A DNA stretch of 64,000 nucleotides from Tolypothrix bouteillei VB521301. Its GTDB lineage: Bacteria > Cyanobacteriota > Cyanobacteriia > Cyanobacteriales > Nostocaceae. The notes beneath the pieces are model-generated. The model had not been told where the DNA came from, did no database searches, and was given only the letters and a program-made list of their open reading frames with translations. Made by a program: the position numbers and the translations under genes. The number at the start of each line of letters is the position of its first letter. Within the stretch, counting starts at the first letter, position 1. Location of the stretch: NCBI RefSeq assembly GCF_000760695.4, contig NZ_JHEG04000001.1, positions 7,278,478-7,342,477 of the forward strand. The letters are read 5' to 3'. Of this stretch, positions 46,723 through 56,013 are shown one piece after another.

Positions 46723-47316
46723 ATGTCTAAAGGCGAAGAAACCAAAGAGAAAATTCTCCAACAAGCAGCCGAACTGTTTAATCAACAGGGTTATGCTGGT
46801 GCATCAATTGCAGATATTATGCGTGTCACGGGATTGCAGAAAGGAGGCATATATAATCATTTTCAAAGTAAAGACGATCTCGCATTACAAGCATTTGATT
46901 TTGCGATCGCTCAAATGAAAGAGCGTTACAGAACTATATTGCGTAGCAAGCATTGTGCGGTGGATAGGTTGCAAGCGATTGTAGATATCTTTCGCAGCAA
47001 CATAGATAACCCAATTATCAAGGGAGGTTGTCCCATACTGAACACAGCTATTGAGAGTGACGACACGCACCCTGCTTTGCGAGAACGAGCCAAACAAGCA
47101 ATGGACTCTTGGCGGGAAATAGTATCTCAAATTATCCAAAAGGGGATCGAAAGGGGCGAAATTCGCCCGACGGTTAACATTGATGAAACAGCTACCATCA
47201 TGATTTCTTCACTTGAGGGTGCTGTTATGCTAAGCAAGCTCTACGGAGATCTGATTCACATAGATATAGTCACTCAGCATTTAAACGAGTATATAAGGAG
47301 CCACTTGCAAATCTAG
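46723..47316 (+). CDS. TetR-family transcriptional regulator
   Basis: 197 residues from ATG 46723. N-terminal HTH (KEKILQQAAELFNQQGYAGA and IADIMRVTGLQKGGIYNHF) followed by a helical ligand-binding domain with CPILNTAIESDD, as in the AcuR/NemR-like TetR group that responds to electrophiles or acrylate-type compounds. Matching palindromes before its own gene, the panB-like gene and the GST gene suggest a small autoregulated regulon. Confidence 0.93.
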   Translation: MSKGEETKEKILQQAAELFNQQGYAGASIADIMRVTGLQKGGIYNHFQSKDDLALQAFDFAIAQMKERYRTILRSKHCAVDRLQAIVDIFRSNIDNPIIKGGCPILNTAIESDDTHPALRERAKQAMDSWREIVSQIIQKGIERGEIRPTVNIDETATIMISSLEGAVMLSKLYGDLIHIDIVTQHLNEYIRSHLQI

Positions 47317-47356
47317 AGCAATTAAACTGTATTAAGATTACTCTTATCTCAAATCA

Positions 47357-47368
47357 GACCAATTGGTC
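47357..47368. promoter_or_regulatory. TetR-type operator 2 (before panB-like gene)
   Basis: The same 12-bp palindrome GACCAATTGGTC with flanking AGA...GG, 21 bp before the panB-like start at 47390. Confidence 0.75.
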
Positions 47369-47389
47369 GGAAAATGCTCAAGGTTCCCC

Positions 47390-48193
47390 ATGAAAAAAGA
47401 CTTATCGTACTTGCTAGCAAAAAAGCAGAATCATCAAAAAATTGTAGCCCTGACAGCATATGATTATCCTACAGCGCTGTTGGAAGATAAGACTGGAGTT
47501 GATATCATTTTCGTTGGTGACAGTGTAGGAACAAATATACTTGGATATGATAGCGAACAAGAAGTTACGGTAGATGATATTGCCCATCATCTGAAAGCTG
47601 TTCGACGAGGAGTATCCCAAGCGTATATTCTTGGCGATTTGCCTTATAATTCCTATGAAACTCCCGAACAAGCACTCGATAATGCCAAAAAACTTTTAGC
47701 ACATGGAGCAGATATTGTTAAATTAGAAGGTGTACGAGAAAAAGTCATCAAGCATCTGATCGACCATGATATAAAAGTATGCGGTCATCTTGGTTTGCTA
47801 CCACAAACGCAGCAGCAGAAGAGGGTACAAGGAAAAACTTTTGAACAAGCGAAGACAATTATTGAAGATGCGATCGCATTGGAAAAACTTGGTATATCAA
47901 TGCTCGTTTTGGAACTGATTCCTGAAGAACTCGGTCAAATCGTGACTGAAAAACTCAGCATTCCTACCATTGGAATTGGTTCGGGGCGGTTTACTGATGG
48001 ACAGGTTCTTATCGTAAACGACATATTAGGAATAACACCCCGCAAGCTAAAACTTGCAAAAACATATCAAGACTATCAAACTTTGACTGCCCAAGCAATA
48101 CAAAAGTATAAGGAAGATGTTGAACAAAATCTATTTCCTACAGAAGAAAATGTTTGGCACATGGCAGAGGAAGAGTTAAAACATCTCCGCTAA
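47390..48193 (+). CDS. panB: 3-methyl-2-oxobutanoate hydroxymethyltransferase (PanB-like)
   Basis: 267 residues from ATG 47390; an upstream start at 47363 would lie inside the operator. IVALTAYDYPTA, FVGDSVGTNILGY, YILGDLPYNSYETPEQA, KLEG, GHLGLLPQ and IPTIGIGSG outline the PanB barrel with the Mg-binding Asp pair and the catalytic Glu in VLELIP. PanB makes ketopantoate for pantothenate and CoA. Control by a TetR repressor beside a GST gene is unusual for a housekeeping panB, so this may be an inducible paralogue. Confidence 0.85.
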   Translation: MKKDLSYLLAKKQNHQKIVALTAYDYPTALLEDKTGVDIIFVGDSVGTNILGYDSEQEVTVDDIAHHLKAVRRGVSQAYILGDLPYNSYETPEQALDNAKKLLAHGADIVKLEGVREKVIKHLIDHDIKVCGHLGLLPQTQQQKRVQGKTFEQAKTIIEDAIALEKLGISMLVLELIPEELGQIVTEKLSIPTIGIGSGRFTDGQVLIVNDILGITPRKLKLAKTYQDYQTLTAQAIQKYKEDVEQNLFPTEENVWHMAEEELKHLR

Positions 48194-48256
48194 TTTCACA
48201 CCTACAATCTCTATAAGTGATTGATACAACGAAACGTATTGGCATATCAACAAACA

Positions 48257-48268
48257 GACCAATCGGTC
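48257..48268. promoter_or_regulatory. TetR-type operator 3 (before GST gene)
   Basis: GACCAATCGGTC, one base off the palindrome of the two other sites, with the same AGACC flank. It ends 36 bp before the GST start. Confidence 0.7.
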
Positions 48269-48304
48269 TTTTTACCAACACAATCTTAATAGGAAGAATG
48301 TTCC

Positions 48305-48985
48305 ATGCTCAAGTTTTACTACAATCCTCGGTCACCAATGGCACGTCGTGTATGGGTAACCTTATTAGAAAAAGAAATTTCTTTTGAGCCGATTTTGCTA
48401 AATTTAAATGGTGACCAAATGGAACCAGAATTTTTAGGAATTAACCCTTTTCACCACATTCCTGTCATCATTGATAATGGGTTTAGGGTTATAGAATCTT
48501 TAGCCATTATGGATTATTTAGAAGCTAAGTATCCCACACCAGAAATGTTGCCTAAAGAAGCCCAAGCATTGGCGACAGTAAGAACAGTACAAATGGTAAC
48601 GAATAACGAGCTTTTGCCCCAAATAATTACACTCATGTACAAAGATGCAAGTTCTCCCCAATTTGTGCAAGCTACAGAACACGTAAATAAAGTTTTTAGC
48701 TTTTTAACAGATATTTTAGGAGAAAATTCTTATTTTGGAAGCGATCGCTTAACCTTTGGAGATATTGTTGTCGGAGGAACCATATCTTTACTGGTAAAGG
48801 TAGGTATAAGTCTTAACAATTACCCCAAATTAAATGATTGGTATGAACGCTTGATGCAACGAGAAGCGTGGAGCAAAACAGAATTGAGTCAGGAAGAGTT
48901 TGAACAATTTAAGCGGGTTCTCAACATAATACGCAAACGTAAGTTGAGCCAAACTCGCTCTCAACCTGCGACAGCTGTTACCTAA
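48305..48985 (+). CDS. Glutathione S-transferase family protein
   Basis: 226 residues. Thioredoxin-like N-terminal domain (KFYYNPRSPMARRVWVTLLE, HIPVIIDNGFRVIESLAIMD) with Ser at the likely catalytic place and the ESLAI glutathione-gamma-Glu loop, followed by an all-helical C-terminal domain with FGDIVVGGTISLL. It should conjugate or reduce electrophiles in the cytosol. It is the last member of the presumed TetR regulon. Confidence 0.9.
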   Translation: MLKFYYNPRSPMARRVWVTLLEKEISFEPILLNLNGDQMEPEFLGINPFHHIPVIIDNGFRVIESLAIMDYLEAKYPTPEMLPKEAQALATVRTVQMVTNNELLPQIITLMYKDASSPQFVQATEHVNKVFSFLTDILGENSYFGSDRLTFGDIVVGGTISLLVKVGISLNNYPKLNDWYERLMQREAWSKTELSQEEFEQFKRVLNIIRKRKLSQTRSQPATAVT

Positions 48986-49042
48986 TTTGCCAAGTATACT
49001 GGGTATATGTGTGATAAACTTCCGCCAATTGTTGTCGTTCAG

Positions 49043-50362
49043 ATGAGTATGGAAAAACAACCGATTCAAGTTATTGGAGGTGGACTAGCCGGGACAGAAG
49101 CAGCATGGCAAATAGCCCAAGCTGGGATACCTGTCATTCTGTGGGAAATGCGTCCAAAACAATTGAGTGGTGCTCATCACACGGAACATTTGGCAGAATT
49201 AGTATGTAGCAATTCATTTGGGGCAATGGCAAGCGATCGCGCTGCAGGTTTGTTGCATGAAGAGTTGCGTCGGCTTGGTTCTATCGTGATCTCAAAAGCG
49301 GACGAACACTCAGTCCCAGCAGGTGGAGCACTTGCTGTCGATAGGGGACAATTTAGCTCCGATTTAACAGAAACCCTTGCTCGCCATCCCTTAATTGAAC
49401 TGCGTCGGGAAGAGTTGCGTGCTATTCCTGAAGGGATTGTTGTTTTAGCAACGGGTCCTTTAACCAGCCCGGACTTAGCAGAAGATTTGCGCCGCTTCAC
49501 TGGGATGGAATACCTCAGCTTTTTTGATGCTGCTAGCCCGATTATTGTGGGAGAATCGATTAACCGCGATATTGCATTTCTTGCCTCTCGTTACGATAAA
49601 GGTGAAGCAGCATATCTCAACTGTCCGATGAATAAAGAGCAGTACCTGCGCTTTTGGCAAGAACTTTGTGCAGCCGAACAAGTGGAATTAAAAGATTTTG
49701 AGAGGGAAACAGCAAAATTTTTTGAAGGTTGTTTGCCAATCGAAGAACTCGCAAGGCGGGGAGAAGATACCATGCGCTACGGTCCCTTAAAACCCGTGGG
49801 ATTGTCAGATAGTCGTACTGGAGAACGTCCTTATGCTGTGGTACAGTTGCGGCAAGAAGACAAAGCCGGACAGCTTTGGAATATGGTGGGTTTCCAAACT
49901 AATTTGCGGTGGGGCGAGCAAAAGCGCATTTTTCGATTAATTCCCAGTTTGGAAAATGCAGAGTTTGTAAGATTGGGAGTGATGCACCGCAATACTTTTA
50001 TTAATGCTCCCGAGTTGATGCTCCCCAATTTGCAGTTTAAACAGCGCCCGACGTTGTTTGCTGCAGGACAGTTGATTGGAACTGAAGGCTACACAGCAGC
50101 AGCAGCAGGCGGCTGGTTGGCGGGAACCAATGCAGCTCGTGTTGCTTTGGGTAAAGAACCTTTGACTTTACCCAATACAACAATGATGGGGTCGCTGTTT
50201 GAATTTATTAGTTCGGCTTCACCCAAGCATTTCCAGCCAATGCCACCTAACTTTGGTATACTGCCAGACCTGGGAGAGAAAATAAAAAATAAACAGGAGC
50301 GTTACGGGCGTTATCGCGATCGCTCTCTTGCTGACATCCAAAACTTCGCAATTCATAACTAG
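49043..50362 (+). CDS. trmFO: Methylenetetrahydrofolate-tRNA (uracil-5-)-methyltransferase
   Basis: About 439 residues from ATG 49043 (or 49049). FAD-binding [17 protein letters not shown], then [20 protein letters not shown], the catalytic-Cys region [30 protein letters not shown] and [17 protein letters not shown]. It makes ribothymidine at position 54 of tRNA from methylene-THF and FADH2. Standard length and complete. Confidence 0.97.
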   Translation: MSMEKQPIQVIGGGLAGTEAAWQIAQAGIPVILWEMRPKQLSGAHHTEHLAELVCSNSFGAMASDRAAGLLHEELRRLGSIVISKADEHSVPAGGALAVDRGQFSSDLTETLARHPLIELRREELRAIPEGIVVLATGPLTSPDLAEDLRRFTGMEYLSFFDAASPIIVGESINRDIAFLASRYDKGEAAYLNCPMNKEQYLRFWQELCAAEQVELKDFERETAKFFEGCLPIEELARRGEDTMRYGPLKPVGLSDSRTGERPYAVVQLRQEDKAGQLWNMVGFQTNLRWGEQKRIFRLIPSLENAEFVRLGVMHRNTFINAPELMLPNLQFKQRPTLFAAGQLIGTEGYTAAAAGGWLAGTNAARVALGKEPLTLPNTTMMGSLFEFISSASPKHFQPMPPNFGILPDLGEKIKNKQERYGRYRDRSLADIQNFAIHN

Positions 50363-50394
50363 TAACTCAATAATTAGGAATTACGAATTGCAAA

Positions 50395-50715
50395 CTACTT
50401 TGATGCTTTCTTTTGGTCTTGGATTGTCTCGTCTTTAGTGGTGGCAATTCCATGAATGCCTATCGCTGCGATCGCTGCGCCAATAAATCCCCAAGTTCCA
50501 TTGGAGAGTGCATTTATGCGGTGAACGAGATTGCGATGATAGGCAAGATCCAATTGTCTTTCATTGTTTCTGCCTTCCCTAACCAACCTTTCTACATACC
50601 TTTCAGTTCTTTGCATGGCTAGATAATCAAGGTTGAAGGAGTAAAGCGATGAACCTGATACCAACACACCTGGAATCACCAGAGTAATTAAGAGAATTGC
50701 TCTGCCTAAGCTCAT
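50395..50715 (-). CDS. Small membrane protein, unknown function
   Basis: 106 residues with an N-terminal hydrophobic segment (about 5-27) and a second near 73-90 (TWGFIGAAIAAIGIHGI); the loop between is charged and helical (QRTERYVERLVREGRNNER). Probably two membrane passes. No family recognised. It is convergent with trmFO, 32 bp apart. Confidence 0.65.
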   Translation of the reverse strand: MSLGRAILLITLVIPGVLVSGSSLYSFNLDYLAMQRTERYVERLVREGRNNERQLDLAYHRNLVHRINALSNGTWGFIGAAIAAIGIHGIATTKDETIQDQKKASK

Positions 50716-50955
50716 AAAACCTCATCAGGCGACATTTCTGACTCAATGCTGACATGAGTGGCATTTTGTGATAGTATCTGGCGAACAAATTGGAAATGAT
50801 GGGTTAAAAGTATCAGTAGATACCTCAGCTATTACTTTTAAAAAATCCTCTTAACTTTACTCTAACTTATCCTTCTTCGCCCATAGAAGTAGTGCTGTAG
50901 ATGGAAACTAAGAACATCAAGACCTAAAAACAATCATTCATTGAACTATAGTACT

Positions 50956-51930
50956 ATGACTCAGACTTCCACAAATACCATAACTGCATATTTGCAACAA
51001 ATTAGCCGGATTCCTTTGCTGACTCGCGAATCTGAAATTGAATATGGCAAACAAGTGCAGTTAGCGATCGCATTATATGAAGTCGGATCTAGCTTATGCG
51101 ATCGCTTGGGTCGTTCTCCAACTTATCAAGAGTGGGCTGAGCAAGTTGCTTCTCTTGGGAAGGACTATCCCAAAACTGTAGCAAAACTACAACAGGCGAT
51201 CGCCGCAGGTGAAACTGCCAAGCGTAAAATGATGGAGGCTAACTTGCGGTTAGTTGTTTCTATTGCCAAGAAGTATGTAAAACGTAATGTTGAACTGTTA
51301 GATCTCATTCAAGAAGGGACTATTGGGCTGCAAAGAGCTATCGAAAAATTCGATCCGACGAAGGGCTATCGGTTCTCAACTTACGCTTACCTGTGGATTC
51401 GTCAAGCAATTACCCGTGCTATTACAGAGCAAAGTCGCAGTATTCGCTTACCCCTCCAAATTAACAAGAAGCTCAATAAATTTAAAGCTCTTCAGCGCGA
51501 ATTGTCTCAGAAGTTAGGACGCTCTGCAACTGCAAAAGAACTGGCATACGCCTTAAAGTTAACCCCTCAACAGTTAAGAGAGTATTTGCTCTGGGAACGC
51601 CAGATCCTCTCTCTCAATCAGCAAATCGGCGAGGATCGAGACACAGAACTATCTGATATTTTACCAGATCCTAGCGATTTGCCAGAAGAACAACTTGTCC
51701 AGTCTTCTGTACATGATACTCTAAGACAGTTAATTGCTAACTTAACTCAAGAACAACAAATGGTTTTGACTTTGCGCTATGGGTTACAGGATGGACAATC
51801 GCTCAGTCCAAAAGCAGTGAGCGAACGCTTGCATATCAGCCGCGATCGCGTATCTCGCTTGGAAGAAATAGCTATCAGGAATCTCCGCAAACATAAGGCA
51901 GATATTCAAGGATTTTGGGTAGCTAGTTGA
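50956..51930 (+). CDS. Group 2-type RNA polymerase sigma factor (RpoD/SigA family)
   Basis: 324 residues from ATG 50956 (an in-frame TTG lies at 50941). Region 1.2 ([20 protein letters not shown]), region 2 ([41 protein letters not shown]), region 3 and region 4 ([20 protein letters not shown]) are present; the acidic region 1.1 and non-conserved region of the primary sigma are absent. Such alternative sigmas serve stress, nitrogen or dark responses in cyanobacteria. Confidence 0.93.
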   Translation: MTQTSTNTITAYLQQISRIPLLTRESEIEYGKQVQLAIALYEVGSSLCDRLGRSPTYQEWAEQVASLGKDYPKTVAKLQQAIAAGETAKRKMMEANLRLVVSIAKKYVKRNVELLDLIQEGTIGLQRAIEKFDPTKGYRFSTYAYLWIRQAITRAITEQSRSIRLPLQINKKLNKFKALQRELSQKLGRSATAKELAYALKLTPQQLREYLLWERQILSLNQQIGEDRDTELSDILPDPSDLPEEQLVQSSVHDTLRQLIANLTQEQQMVLTLRYGLQDGQSLSPKAVSERLHISRDRVSRLEEIAIRNLRKHKADIQGFWVAS

Positions 51931-52236
51931 TTTTTTTACATTGGTTATAAGCCCCACACTTTAGCCGATTAAAGATGTATAAACTATACTCAATGTTTGT
52001 CCAAGGTTTTTATTGGGTTTAAAGGATGCAAAATTTTGGAACTCGCCCATAGCTTTATGCTTCCATTTTGAGTCAAAGGACAAGTTATACTTCCAATGTT
52101 AGGACTTACCGATCATTCAAAAACGCAACAATAAGGGGTTCAGACATTGAAAGACTCGGTTATGTTTCCAGATCCTAAAATCTTTTGGGTGTAGTGACAA
52201 TCGCAAAATCAATTTGTAACAATTAATATTGATATT
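51931..52236. other. Intergenic region, nothing firm
   Basis: About 300 bp without a gene or clear hairpin. It probably holds the promoter of the SnoaL-like gene. Confidence 0.4.
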
Positions 52237-52644
52237 ATGACAAAAGAGCAACAAGATATTTTAGCAATCGCAAAAAAATATTTGAAGGCTATAGAAGAAG
52301 GTAAAACAGCAGAAGAGCTTGCTATTTATTATTCTGAATCTGTAGAACAAGTGGAATATCCCAATCGACTCATACCTAATGGCTCTACAAGAAACTTAGA
52401 TGACTTAAAAGAAGCTTCATTAAGAGGCAAGCAGGTGATAATTAGCCAGAATTATGATATTAAAAACTCTTATGTTGTGGGAAACACAGTCATTTTAGAA
52501 ATAATATGGACAGCTAAAATAGCAGTTTCTATTGGACAAACTCCACTGGGGGGACAGATGAAAGCTTACATTGCTCAATTTCTTGAATTTGAAGGTAACA
52601 AAATAGTTCACCAAAGAACATATGACTGTTATGAACCTTTTTAA
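52237..52644 (+). CDS. SnoaL/NTF2-like protein
   Basis: 135 residues. DILAIAKKYLKAIEEGKTAE, YYSESVEQVEYPN and VVGNTVILEIIWTAKI...YIAQFLEFEGNKIVHQRTYD outline the cone-shaped NTF2 fold of SnoaL-like proteins. These include isomerases and cyclases as well as binding proteins, and no catalytic set is evident. Monocistronic. Confidence 0.8.
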   Translation: MTKEQQDILAIAKKYLKAIEEGKTAEELAIYYSESVEQVEYPNRLIPNGSTRNLDDLKEASLRGKQVIISQNYDIKNSYVVGNTVILEIIWTAKIAVSIGQTPLGGQMKAYIAQFLEFEGNKIVHQRTYDCYEPF

Positions 52645-52730
52645 GTTCGTTCATAATGCTGCTTGAATTTGATAGTGCATCTCTAGCTTACTTAGAATGG
52701 TGTGACACACTCAAAAGTATAGTTAAAATT

Positions 52731-52790
52731 AAGGCTCCGCTTCAAGGTATGTATTTCTAAGCGGAGCCAAGGGATCTAGAGGCAGTCTGG
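52731..52790. repeat. GGCTCCGC/GCGGAGCC inverted repeat
   Basis: AGGCTCCGCTT (from 52733) and AAGCGGAGCC (52759-52768) are inverted copies of a motif also found near 9121, 32580 and 37840. It lies between convergent genes and may terminate transcription. Confidence 0.45.
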
Positions 52791-52813
52791 GAATGAGCCT
52801 TTTTTAGCTATTT

Positions 52814-53080
52814 TTATTTGTTACATAAAGAAGAATCTGCGAAAGCTCGTATAATTTGCCACCAGGTTTGTTGTCCTACGATTCCATCTACGGCTAATGG
52901 TGGATAATTGCCTTGAAACTGTTTCACTGCATTTTCGGTTTGTGGACCGAATTTGCCATCAGTAGCAACAGAACCGTATTCCAGACAGTTTAAAATTCGT
53001 TGCAAATATCTAACGTCTTCACCTTGACTGCCATTTTCTAAAGTAGGTAGTGATTGGGATATTTGAACATTAACGGACAT
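52814..53080 (-). CDS. Peptidoglycan-binding domain protein
   Basis: 88 residues that form a single PG_binding_1 domain: LENGSQGEDVRYLQRILNCL, DGKFGPQTENAVKQFQ and VDGIVGQQTW. There is no signal peptide or catalytic domain, so it is either a small domain protein exported in another way or a cytosolic one. Its upstream region shares a 24-bp motif with that of the OmpR regulator at 53551. Confidence 0.85.
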   Translation of the reverse strand: MSVNVQISQSLPTLENGSQGEDVRYLQRILNCLEYGSVATDGKFGPQTENAVKQFQGNYPPLAVDGIVGQQTWWQIIRAFADSSLCNK

Positions 53081-53550
53081 AGTTTTCTCCTAAAAATGTT
53101 GAGTTTATTTGAAAGAAAGACAATTACCTGAGAACTTATGTTGAGGAATAATCGCTCAGCAATTGCTTAACTCAGGAATAAATTAATTGTGTAATAGTTT
53201 TATGATTTGTACCAGCCAATATAATCCAGTTAAGCTATGATTTAAGAGGAAATCTTTTTTAAGACAAAATAGAGGTTCTCAGAAATTCATTAGTATTTCA
53301 ATAATTATTAAATATGAATCATAAAAATAAACCCGATATTTGGATAATACCGGGGTGCTAATGCTTAAATTTTTCTCAATGCTTGGATAAGAATTTTTGT
53401 AGTAGAGCGTCTAGGTTAATTTGTTGGGTAGAAATTAATCGGTTAATGAGTCTGTGATTCTTTCCCCCCTGCCCCTGCAGCCTCAACCCAACATTTTTAG
53501 GTGGATGCGGTAGTAGGTTGGGCTGACCGTGGGGAAACCCAACAAATGTT
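53081..53550. other. Intergenic region with shared upstream motif and hairpins
   Basis: Holds the motif at 53221-53244 (see separate entry), a CCCG...CGGG hairpin (53333-53353), and GTTGGG/CCCAAC repeats (53485-53545) that probably end the OmpR regulator transcript. No gene seen in 470 bp. Confidence 0.45.
53221..53244 (-). promoter_or_regulatory. Shared 24-bp upstream motif, copy 1
   Basis: ATAATCCAGTTAAG followed by CTATGATTTA on the plus strand. It matches 22 of 24 bases with copy 2 at 54342-54365. Distance to the peptidoglycan-binding gene start is about 140 bp. Confidence 0.5.
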
Positions 53551-54228
53551 CTACATTGAACTACTCAAGCGATAACCAATTCCATACACTGTTTCAATTA
53601 ATCTGTCAGAGGTTCCTGCTGCTTTCAATTTTTTTCGTAAATTGGTAATATGTGTTTTGATTGTTTCTTTACCAGCTAATTTGTCATAATTCCACAATTT
53701 GTCTGCTAAGGTTGAGCGAGTTAAAACTTGGTTTTGATTTCTTAATAAGCATTCTAATAACATATATTCTTTAGGTGTTAGGGAAAGCGATCGCTCTCTA
53801 TACATAGCACAATAGCTACTAGGATCGAGCCGTAAGTCACCGTAAACTAAGATTGGTTGGCGAATTTCAGAGCTTCTACGAGATAAAGCTCTAATTCTTG
53901 CTGTTAATTCTTCTAATTCAAACGGTTTCACTAAATAATCATCAGCCCCTGCATCTAATCCCATGACTTTATCCACAGTTTTATTTCTTGCTGATAGCAT
54001 TAATATAAGAGCATTATATTTAGCATTTCGCAAACGTTTACAGAAGCTAATACCATCTACTTGTGGAAGAATATTATCTAATAAAATGAGATCGTATTGG
54101 CTTGTTTGTGTATATTCCCAACCCTTAAGAGCATCATAGGCTATGTCTACGATGTAATGTTCGTGTTTGAAATTTTCTGCTAGGAATTTGGCTGTATATT
54201 TATCACTTTCTACTATCAAAATTTTCAT
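53551..54228 (-). CDS. OmpR-family response regulator
   Basis: 225 residues. Receiver with ILIVESDKYTA (first acidic pair reduced to ES-D), phospho-Asp in LILLDNILPQVDG and KPFELEEL, then a winged-helix domain with SLTPKEYMLLECLLRN, KLWNYDKL and ETVYGIGYRL. No kinase is next to it. A motif upstream is repeated before the peptidoglycan-binding gene, hinting at autoregulation. Confidence 0.92.
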   Translation of the reverse strand: MKILIVESDKYTAKFLAENFKHEHYIVDIAYDALKGWEYTQTSQYDLILLDNILPQVDGISFCKRLRNAKYNALILMLSARNKTVDKVMGLDAGADDYLVKPFELEELTARIRALSRRSSEIRQPILVYGDLRLDPSSYCAMYRERSLSLTPKEYMLLECLLRNQNQVLTRSTLADKLWNYDKLAGKETIKTHITNLRKKLKAAGTSDRLIETVYGIGYRLSSSM

Positions 54229-54701
54229 ATCGCCGTCCGAGAGTCATACAGATATTAAGTTAATATTTTTATGAGATATTCTTGTTTGTTCATCTAATTT
54301 ATAACTAGTTTTTCACTATATGAGAATTTTGAACAGTCAAGATAATCCAGTTAAGATATGAGTTATAAACATTTCCTATAAGGATGTTAAATTGACAACA
54401 TAATAAGATATTATGTATCTAAGATATGGGCTTAGGATGATAAAGAATCACACTGTTAGTCAGGGTGTAAGGTCGCCGCACCCCTACATCTATGTGTTTG
54501 GGCATCTAACAATGGCTGTAAATATAAATGAGGATTTCTTCCCGAGTTCTTGACATTTCCTATTTACAGTGAAATCAACAGCAAAGATTTGCAAGGTTAA
54601 ATGCTCTTATATATTACCTTGCTCATCGATGTTAAAGAGCTAATTGAGTTCTTTAATGAAAAATTAATGAGATTTACATTCATACCGAAGGAGTCAGAAT
54701 T
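54229..54701. other. Intergenic region between divergent genes
   Basis: About 470 bp. Contains the second copy of the 24-bp motif (54342-54365) and a GGGTGTAAGGTCGCCGCACCC inverted repeat near 54464-54484. No gene seen. Confidence 0.45.
54342..54365 (-). promoter_or_regulatory. Shared 24-bp upstream motif, copy 2
   Basis: ATAATCCAGTTAAG followed by ATATGAGTTA, about 114 bp before the OmpR regulator start. Two of 24 bases differ from copy 1. Confidence 0.5.
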
Positions 54702-55268
54702 ATGTATTTTTCTTATGTACCTGCACAAACAACAGTAACAGCAGCTGAAGTACGTACACAAATGCCAGTGGCTTCTGCACCTGCGCTTACAGTTGCTCAA
54801 TATCAACCAGTGCAACAAACTCCTACTGCTAAAAAGCTGGGGTTAACAGGTGATTACATTGGGGTTGGTATTAACCCTGGCGTGACTAGTGGTGGACGCA
54901 GTGATGAAAAAGCCGATTTAGGAGGCGACGTGACTGCACGTATCGCCATTCCCAAGACACAACTATCAGTACGTCCTTCTGCAATCATCAGCCGTCACAG
55001 TGCCGATCTTGTGCCAACGGTTACTTACGATCTGCCTATCGCTAAAAATACTAACCTATTTGGTGGTGGTGGCTATTCTTTTGTAACTGATAGAGGTAAA
55101 GATACTCCACTCGGAAATAAAAATGCTCCTATTATTACTGGTGGTGTGGAAACGAAAATCAGCAAAAGTGTGAATGCTTATGCTGCTACGGATCTAGCTT
55201 TTGATGCTTACCGCAATAGTTCTGCGGAGGCCGTGGGCTTTCAAGTAGGTGTTGGTTACAACTTTTAA
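54702..55268 (+). CDS. Putative outer-membrane beta-barrel-type protein
   Basis: 188 residues; AAGGAG lies 8 nt before the ATG. The C-terminal two thirds alternate polar and apolar residues in short strands with glycine turns (GDYIGVGINPGVTSGG, NLFGGGGYSF, VGFQVGVGYNF), ending in Phe as barrel proteins do. The N-terminus (MYFSYVPAQTTVTAAEVRTQ) lacks a clear signal peptide, so export is in doubt or the start has been shortened. About eight strands are likely. Followed by a secreted protein gene 21 bp downstream. Confidence 0.65.
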   Translation: MYFSYVPAQTTVTAAEVRTQMPVASAPALTVAQYQPVQQTPTAKKLGLTGDYIGVGINPGVTSGGRSDEKADLGGDVTARIAIPKTQLSVRPSAIISRHSADLVPTVTYDLPIAKNTNLFGGGGYSFVTDRGKDTPLGNKNAPIITGGVETKISKSVNAYAATDLAFDAYRNSSAEAVGFQVGVGYNF

Positions 55269-55289
55269 CTTACAAAATAGGTAACGATT

Positions 55290-55718
55290 ATGAATCTTAA
55301 AGCCTTTGCAACTACTGCTATCCTTGGGGTTATGACTCTAATTCCCAGCCAAGCTTTTGCAGCACAAATTACATCTGCACGTACTTATCACTCTGGGTTT
55401 TTCCAACCTGTAGCAAGGGTTAACCCTCAACTTCCCATAGCAATAAAGCTTGAAAATGAGACTGGATTACCTTTGGACTACGGAGTGTTAGGTCAATCTG
55501 AAGATAGAGTATTGCCACCTGCAGGTATTACTGAAATCAGCAATTTCTCTTTTCCTGCAAACTTTACAGTCTATCCCGCTAACCCTTCTGAGGCACAATT
55601 AAAGTACAAGGTCTTTGTGAAGGACAATATTGCAACAGTGCAAATTGGGCAAAAGCGTGTTGGAGTTGGAGAGCGCAGTTTTAATGTTAACAAAGCAGGA
55701 GCCATCTATATCTATTAA
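55290..55718 (+). CDS. Small secreted protein, unknown function
   Basis: 142 residues with a clean signal peptide (MNLKAFATTAILGVMTLIPS, cleavage after QAFA). The mature part is strand-rich (IAIKLENETGLPLDYGVLG, FTVYPANPSEAQLKYKVFV) and may be an Ig-like periplasmic or extracellular domain. Likely co-transcribed with the preceding barrel-type gene. A strong hairpin follows at 55797-55816. Confidence 0.75.
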   Translation: MNLKAFATTAILGVMTLIPSQAFAAQITSARTYHSGFFQPVARVNPQLPIAIKLENETGLPLDYGVLGQSEDRVLPPAGITEISNFSFPANFTVYPANPSEAQLKYKVFVKDNIATVQIGQKRVGVGERSFNVNKAGAIYIY

Positions 55719-55796
55719 GAGAGCCTTATAAATAGGCTGTACATAGGTAGGAGTGCAAGGAATTGCGCCCTTACAACAATTTAGTATAGATTCTGG

Positions 55797-55816
55797 GGGT
55801 ACAAATGATTGTACCC
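55797..55816 (+). terminator. Rho-independent terminator
   Basis: GGGTACAA-ATGA-TTGTACCC, 8-bp perfect stem, followed by TTAAAATTTTTT. It ends the two-gene unit of secreted proteins and separates it from the kinase locus. Confidence 0.75.
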
Positions 55817-56013
55817 TTAAAATTTTTTAAACATAGCGAGCGCACTTCCCTAATTTCTTATAATTTTGCACTTAAAAGGTTTATCTTGCCTGGTTATAAC
55901 CGACAATTACATACAAAATAAATATATTGACTGCAATATGAATAAGTTTACAGAAGTTAAGCAAAGATTGCTTAAAATCAAACTGTTTATGCATTTTTTT
56001 GGTTGGCGTCATT

